Origin: Polytrichum commune
Taxonomy: Eukaryota; Streptophyta; Polytrichopsida; Polytrichales; Polytrichaceae
Direction: 5' to 3'
Length of the DNA: 64,000 nucleotides
NCBI GenBank assembly: GCA_950295325.1
Contig: OX485804.1
Coordinates: 7,006,001-7,070,000 of the forward strand
Positions 57,701-64,000 of this stretch are shown piece after piece. The position numbers were made by a program, and so were the translations under genes. Under the pieces are notes generated by a model. That model was not told the DNA's origin. It was given only the letters and a program-made list of their open reading frames with translations, and made no database searches. Numbering within the stretch: the stretch's first letter is position 1; every line of letters starts with the position of its first letter.

Positions 57701-60700
57701 ACGGACTCACCACCACCACCACCACCACATTTGTCCATTGTATATAAATATGGAGCTCTAGACAATTTATCACCTAGGGGATCATGTGGTAATTTGCCTC
57801 CCTTTCACTAGAATTCGTCCCCTTTTAACTTACCACATGTTTTCGTATGTGGTGATGTGGCCAAAGTCCCTCATGCAAAAGTGAAGATTGGGAAGATACC
57901 CTAAAACCCTAAACCTACCTCATTGTTGAACTCTTGAGCTCCTTGACGGGAATTGGCATCTGAGACCTTCACAGCTACCTCTTGGCCATTTGCCAACTTC
58001 CCCAAAAACACAGCACCAAAGCCTCCTTCTCCAATCTTGCTTTTGAAATTGTTGGTGGCCGATACAAGTTCAGGATAAGAGTATGCTTTTGCCCCTTGAT
58101 TTGGAGCACTACTTCCTCCTGTTGTATCCAACATCGTAAAGAATCATTTAGATTGTGGCCCATCCAAAATGTGAGTATATTGGTGATTTTGGGAAACAAA
58201 ATGACATGTATATTTCAATATTAGGAGAAGTAGATATACCAGTTCCATTTTCGGAGGGCACTTTAGGGTTCGACAATGGAATTGTCTCCGGATTACTCGA
58301 TTTGAGTCGTTCTCGGCGCACGCAAAACACAACCAAACCAACAATGAACAGAAGGGCCGCTACACCTCCACCAGCCGCACCCGCTATAACCCCCACATTT
58401 GTGGATGTTGTTTGGTTTGATGGAGAAGGGGACGGAGAAGGGTGAGGTGCTAAGCCTGGGTTCCCTGTCACACTGCCATAGTCAACATGAAACATGAGCC
58501 ATCCCAAACTATGTTCATGCTAATTTTGAGAAGCATGCAAATAGCAGCAGTGGTAATTCATGTCATCGCATGAAGACATCTAACAACGTCACAAGGAATT
58601 GAAGTAGCGTGCATGTGACTACATTCACAGCATGAAGCAAATGTGAAGTCAGTAAAGTTGAAGAGAAAGGAGTGCTCACTTGACTGTCAACCCTGGTTTT
58701 GTCAGGGTGGAGGGTATGGAGCCTGTGAGGTTGTTGTCTTGTAGAAAGCTGATGGAAGAGGCAAAAATGAATGAATTTGCGAGTCATAAAATTGTTTGCT
58801 CCATGAATTGCAACATAATTTGTGTCAGAGTACACCAATCTATAAGGTGGTGTTTATCAATTATGTATGTTGCACTAGCTTTGAGGTTTGGTAAAGATTC
58901 TCACACTTCTTTCAAGGTTGGGATGGTTCCCAAAGAAGCCGGGATAGTACCAGTTAGGTCATTGTGTTGCAGATGCCTGCACAAAAACCATTGCCAAAGT
59001 ACATCAATCTATACGTCTATGTGCTAACTTGGGGCAATCTGACAAGTCAAAATTGAATCCCCAACAGCTAGTTTTATATTGATCCAAGCAAATTTGAAAA
59101 ATGGTGAATGTCTCACTCACAATGACGTTAAACTTTGAAGTGCACTTAAATCTGGAATGCTCCCTGTGAAGTAGTTGTCATCCAAAAACCTGTGGGACTT
59201 CAAAATTTAGTTAGTTAGATACATAGATACATAGATAGATAGGTAGGTAGATACGCAGCCATGAAGAGTCCCTACACCAGAGAATTACTAGGACCTCTTG
59301 GTGGTGGATGCAAAAAACAAAATTACCAAGCTCCCAAACACACTAGCACGTTGACCACATGGAAAATGTTTCTCATTGGAAATTGATAAACTCATGCAAT
59401 AGAGTGGATGAGGGACTTACAAGGATGTAAGCGCAGTCAAATTAGCAAAACTTGCAGGTATTTGCCCTGTTAAATTGTACGAGGACAATGTTCTACATAG
59501 AAGATGCACACATCAAAATGAATAAAGAGAATACCCATTTATGTTCATTGATTGAGTGCAAATGGATGAAACAGAAGGTTCTCAATAAAATTTTATACGT
59601 GCTCTTACTTCATATCTAGAACAACACTTCATATAGTCATTTTTGATTATTCAAAACATTATTGATTCTATCATCAATATATTCCAACACCATACAGGGC
59701 AATCACAGAGTCATGGACCCATCTATATGTATTCAGAAAAGTAATCATAACTTGTCAAATGTGCCATCACATCATTTACTCATGCGTAAATATATACTAG
59801 GAAATTAAAACTAGCATAAATGTACCAGTCTCAATCATATAACAAACTTATCCTTCGTAAGGTAACATAATATATACATATATCTTCATGCATTCAACAT
59901 GCAAAAATGCTTACATTGTAGTGACCCTTGGAACGGCCCCAGCTGAACATGTGACCCATTCGATAGGCACAGGAAGGCATGGATCTCCACCATAGCTCAA
60001 CGTTAGATTTAATGCCATTTTGATTGCTGTAATTGCAAGAGCTATTGACAACCACCAAAGAAACGTTAGTCTTACACTTGTTCTAGAAAAAGGACAAAAA
60101 CAAGTTGCATGGGATCAACTTTAAGTAAGGTAGACCTACTTCCATTAGTCAAGTCTAAGTTAACTTCTGTGCCACTAAGAGCACTGAATAAAATATTTCT
60201 ATTGAAACGAAATGACATGAACCGTGAGTTGAAATCACAATGTTGCACCTTCCAAAGTCTTAAGACTTAGTCTGACTCAAATGAAAGTACAATGATGCAA
60301 GGCAAGCACACCTATAGTCATCCTTTCAACACATTACATCGCTATTACTAAACCACCGTGATTTTTGTTGGGACTTCTTGGTAATTGAAAAAGGATTTCA
60401 CCACATCTTCGAATGTAGTGTATGGATGTGCCATGACAATTAATAATGAGATTTTCCAAGTATTAGATGTAGCAGTGCCTATAAATAACCCTAGGCTCTC
60501 ATGTTCGAACCATGTTCCTTTCAGGCAAGAATCTACAGAGGTCGCTTTTGGATATTTAGTCACAATTTCAGTGCAGTTACCATACATCACTCACCATCAG
60601 CCTTGTTAGTAGGAGCCGTGAATGTTGACGGGAACCGCATATGAAGCTCGAATGCATTCAAAATTGGAGAGCGGGCAGATTGGGTAGTGGGTTCAAGTTG

Positions 60701-63375
60701 GATTTTGAAGCTTGCGTCAAACGTGTAATTCTGATAGTAGAACAAATCAGCCCGGAAGGCGCCACCCGTGTCATTGTAAGGGTTGACATAGGCTTGCGGC
60801 TGGCCTCCCATAATGATGAAAGACCTTGAAGTCGCATTTGCATTTGAGTCCAATTCTGCAAAGTAATACTGCAGCAAGCTTGAGAAAGATGTACTTCCCA
60901 ATGCTGAAGTGATAGAAGTAAACTGCATGGTCAATGGAGTGGCAATAGTCAGGGACGAGGTTTGGCCACTTTGCATTACGACCGAAGGGGGATTCAGAGC
61001 ATATGCATTTGACACTGGTGTTGCTACCGAGAGTGCTGTCGAAGCACTGTCATTGTAGGGCGTCCAAATGCGGTCATATGCATCATCCGGATATCTGCAA
61101 AAAAATTAGTAAACTTGTGAGCAAGTTTGAATACATTCTTGATGCGGTAGACTTGAAGGCTTCTTTGCGTCCAACGTTTATTTAAGTTTCAGAAATCAAT
61201 AAATCTAAGAGTTGCATTCGTAGGATAAGCATTCTTCAAGGGTATAAAGTTTCGTGGAAATGGTAATCCATACCTACTAGGGAGGGGTTTGGATGGTGAC
61301 CCATGCTTTAGAAAACTTGTAAACCTTTTACTAACCTGTACACACACCGTCTCAAAGAATTCCTCTCAATGCTCTCTTTCTGAACATTTTACTCCTCTTT
61401 GTGTAATAGCACTTTATCAACCCGTTAAAAACATTAGAAGTGACTTAGAAAAAGTTGTTCTATAGGGGGGAGTTGCCACCCCGCACGGGCGAATACATAA
61501 GAACCAAGTCATCAAAGTCTTGAAGGCATTGCATATCTCTCAATATGTCATTAGGAGTAGGAATGTGACGAGGACTCACCTGACTACCACACTACCACCG
61601 ATATTATACCGGAAAAGCTGTAAGTAGAAATTCCCATCTTGAAGGCTTTTTTCTGAGTAAGCACCGGCTTCATATGTGCGGAGCTCCAAAGACGAAATGA
61701 AAGGATTGCTCCCACCGGTTTGACCACGAATCAAGCAGAAGTCAATTGTATTCTTCGTAGCCATGTATAAATGTTCATATATGGTGGTATAGCTATTATC
61801 GAAGCTAGTTGGGTCTAAATTCCATACTTGAGTTGCGTCGATCGATACACTGAATGATGGTTTTGTGGCAGCATTGTCATATGAGCCATACCAAAAACTG
61901 TAGCGGATCATGTAAGCCATGCCCACGACCGTGCCCGGCAATACGTAGCAATACTTTCCCCGAGGCTCGTCAAAGTATCGGAGCGTTGAAAATGCTTGTG
62001 CCCACACCGAGCTACCAGGAACATTGGCGAAGTTTTTCCCAACAGAGGTGTAATTACCATCGGGCACCCAGTATACACCCGTAATGGAATCCGTGTAAGC
62101 TGCAGTAGCGCCACAGTCGATGCTAATGAACCCTGAAAATATCAACCAGGTAGGTGTGTAGATCTCAAATTAGGCATAAATGATGTACATGAGGTTATGG
62201 AAACACTTCAAATGGAATTTCTCCTCAATCACTCAATAGGTAGGTCCATCTGATGCGATTCCATTTGCGAGCTTATGTTGGACAATCATCTGCCTTACGA
62301 TATACAAGCAAGGTACGTGGGCATTAGGTGCTCACTCTTCTTAATCACACACCTGCATTGCATGGTATATGGAAAGGCTTGTAGATAAGAACAAACTCCA
62401 GAAAGACACTAGATATATATAACTCGTGATTTAGGCGTAAATGATGCATGAGGTTTGAAGGAAATGTTTCCAATGTATTGTCATCAATGATTCAGTGGGT
62501 CCATGTACAATGTGATTCCATTTGTGAACTCTGATTGGACAGTCATGTGTTTTACATTTATAGAAACAAGGTGTGAGGGACTTAGGTGCACACTCTTCTT
62601 CATCGCAGACGTATATTTGAGCAGTCCATATATGGCAAGGCTTGAATTCAAGAACACGAGCAAGAACACACACCAAGAGAGACACTTGATGCATATCTTC
62701 ATTTAGAATCAAATGATGCATGGGCTCAAGGAAATGTTCCCAAAGTATATTTCTCATCAATGACTTGATAGGTTAGGTGTGCGTAATGTGATTCCATTTG
62801 TGAACTTTGGTTGGCGATTCATGTGCTTTGCCTTTATATGAGTAGGTAAGGTATGTGGGCCTTATGTAGTCACTCTTTTGAACCAATCACCTAGATTTGG
62901 AACGTCTATGGCAAGGCTTGTAGTTAAAAAACATTCACCAAGCACATACTCGCTATGATGAGATTGAACTATGTGCTCAAACAAACCTAGACAACACTCT
63001 AGGTTCAAAAGTGAATACAATTGAGAGGGCCTATGTGATTGTCGTAAGAGAACCAGAATCTTCACTTCGACCCCTTCAAACTTTTGCATGTCAGTTCGAA
63101 AGATAATCTTTGTGATTAGCAGTTGCTATCCAGATGAGGCAGTTCCTGATCGCATCCAGTGGCCAACATTGTGTGACATGAAGTTGGAAGTGCTCACAAT
63201 AAGGCCATATATATTACGACAATAGCATCTCAAAGACCTATACTTGAGTGAATCAAAGAATCACACCTGATTGAGAAGGAGCCTGTGCACATGTTGTTTG
63301 CACACTGAAGATAACTGCAACCGCTAATGCTATTAACACTTGTAAGGTCTGCACATGATGCATCTTGTGGTCCAT
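54713..63375 (-). CDS. Malectin-like LRR receptor protein kinase (LRR-I type)
   Basis: A plasma-membrane receptor kinase. Fifteen exons join in phase to 921 aa: 63267-63375, 61580-62132, 60595-61094, 59915-60026, 59421-59492, 59121-59189, 58905-58976, 58680-58748, 58240-58472, 57919-58118, 57253-57379, 56984-57055, 55951-56140, 55617-55752 and 54713-55072. Order: signal peptide ([18 protein letters not shown]); malectin-like domain from GFISIDCG to about residue 375; a [15 protein letters not shown] cap; LRRs, one per 69-72 nt exon; transmembrane segment about 508-534; kinase with [15 protein letters not shown] lysine (about 611), HRD (D710), DFG (D727) and [11 protein letters not shown]. All catalytic residues are present, so it should be an active Ser/Thr kinase. 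Arabidopsis relatives include FRK1/SIRK- and IOS1-type kinases. The ligand is unknown. An upstream in-frame ATG at 63480 is an alternative start. Confidence 0.93.
57705..57729. repeat. (CAC)n microsatellite in a receptor kinase intron
   Basis: A run of about eight CAC triplets lies inside the intron between exons 57919-58118 and 57253-57379 of the receptor kinase gene. Confidence 0.85.
59211..59252. repeat. Degenerate (TAGA)n microsatellite in a receptor kinase intron
   Basis: A run of tetranucleotide units (TAGT, TAGA, CATA, GATA, GGTA) in the intron between LRR exons 59421-59492 and 59121-59189. Confidence 0.75.
62165..62965. repeat. Three-unit tandem repeat (about 260-270 bp) in receptor kinase intron 1
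   Basis: Three diverged units start near 62166, 62428 and 62698. Shared landmarks include TTAGGCATAAATGATG or variants, GTGATTCCATTTGTGAACT, AAGGTAYGTGGGC, CACTCTTCTT and GGCAAGGCTTGTAGTTAA-like phrases. The array occupies most of the 1.1-kb first intron, between the signal-peptide exon and the first malectin exon. Confidence 0.85.
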
Positions 63376-64000
63376 CGCAACCTGCCAATCGGATTCAAAT
63401 AAATGCTCAATGTTTTTGCCGATCACCAATGTGGAATTAAACAGCAACAAAATACTGACAAGCATAATCTGCACTGTCAACTCTGCATGCAGCTGAGCGA
63501 TGCTATCGAGACTAAAAGCCTATGAAGCTGAACACCAACTCAGCCTGGAACACTGCACTTTTGTATAGTCTGAAAATCAACGCTCGCTTCATCGCCTTGA
63601 GCCTCTCTAAGTTATGAGGCAAACTTCACCACCTTGAGTCTCTCAAAATTGAAAGGTATAAATGGGAAGTTCGCTCCAACAGGAGTATGCATGTTCAAGT
63701 AAATGGGGAAAAATCCCTGTGGACGTCCTAGTATTTTGTTTTTCATGAGTAATACCAAGAGAAATAAGTGACAACTACAAAACGGAATCACCTGAAGGAC
63801 ATAAAAGTTATAACTTTTAGAAAGCAGCATAACATGGGCAGCAACTAAGGTCAAAGTGCCCCAATTCCCATTGTTGACCATCTATTTACGTAGGACATAC
63901 GTACTAATTCAATACTAATTATGAGATTATTCTAGGGATGACCAAATTGTAGCTCATTGGTTGAGACAAAGAGAGAGAGAGAGAGAGAGAAAGAAGTCAA
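63376..64000. promoter_or_regulatory. 5' flank of the receptor kinase
   Basis: The region upstream of the chosen start contains the alternative in-frame ATG at 63480 and a (GA)n run at about 63969-63990. The promoter is presumed to lie here and beyond the right edge. The 89-codon minus frame at 63612-63881 shows no domain. Confidence 0.4.

Overview
The window is nuclear DNA from a plant, most likely a land plant. Four host genes have GT-AG introns, and their best family matches are plant proteins: a fused two-half peroxisomal ABC transporter (CTS/PXA1 type), a CYSTM protein, a plant p34/AAGAB-like protein and a malectin-like LRR receptor kinase. Introns are mostly about 80-1100 bp, and long AT-rich intergenic DNA is packed with small inverted-repeat transposons. 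This would suit a seed-free plant such as a moss, liverwort or lycophyte, but the lineage cannot be fixed from this sequence alone.

Layout. Positions 56-7607 (minus) hold 16 exons of the ABC transporter, running off the left edge before the second nucleotide-binding domain. Positions 7.6-20.9 kb hold its upstream region and then repeat-rich DNA without a recognisable gene. Positions 20980-22286 (minus) hold a small CYSTM gene with three exons. Positions 22.3-37.2 kb are a graveyard of MITEs: PIF/Harbinger-like elements with TTA/TAA duplications, one of them interrupted by another element; a CACTA-like foldback family; an ACACTAAAT-type family; and several others. Positions 37227-40302 (minus) hold a six-exon AAGAB/p34 homologue. 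Positions 40.3-48.2 kb are AT-rich and contain an unusual array of twelve short palindromes (44563-44989).

Positions 48200-54171 are a complete piggyBac-class transposon. It has matching 16-bp ends flanked by TTAA, a 562-aa DDD transposase with a C-terminal Cys/His domain, and a long upstream ORF region with overlapping reading frames and internal GC-rich repeats. Positions 54713-63375 (minus) hold a 15-exon receptor kinase of 921 aa (signal peptide, malectin-like domain, LRRs, transmembrane segment, kinase), with a three-unit tandem repeat in its first intron.

The host genes do not form a pathway: they serve peroxisomal fatty-acyl import, a stress-type membrane peptide, clathrin-adaptor assembly and cell-surface signalling. 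All four lie on the minus strand, while the piggyBac is on the plus strand. The least ordinary features are the apparently intact piggyBac in a plant genome, the dual-frame and antisense-splice-like structure inside it, and the palindrome array. All exon models were built by eye from splice consensus, reading-phase agreement and family knowledge. No search was run.
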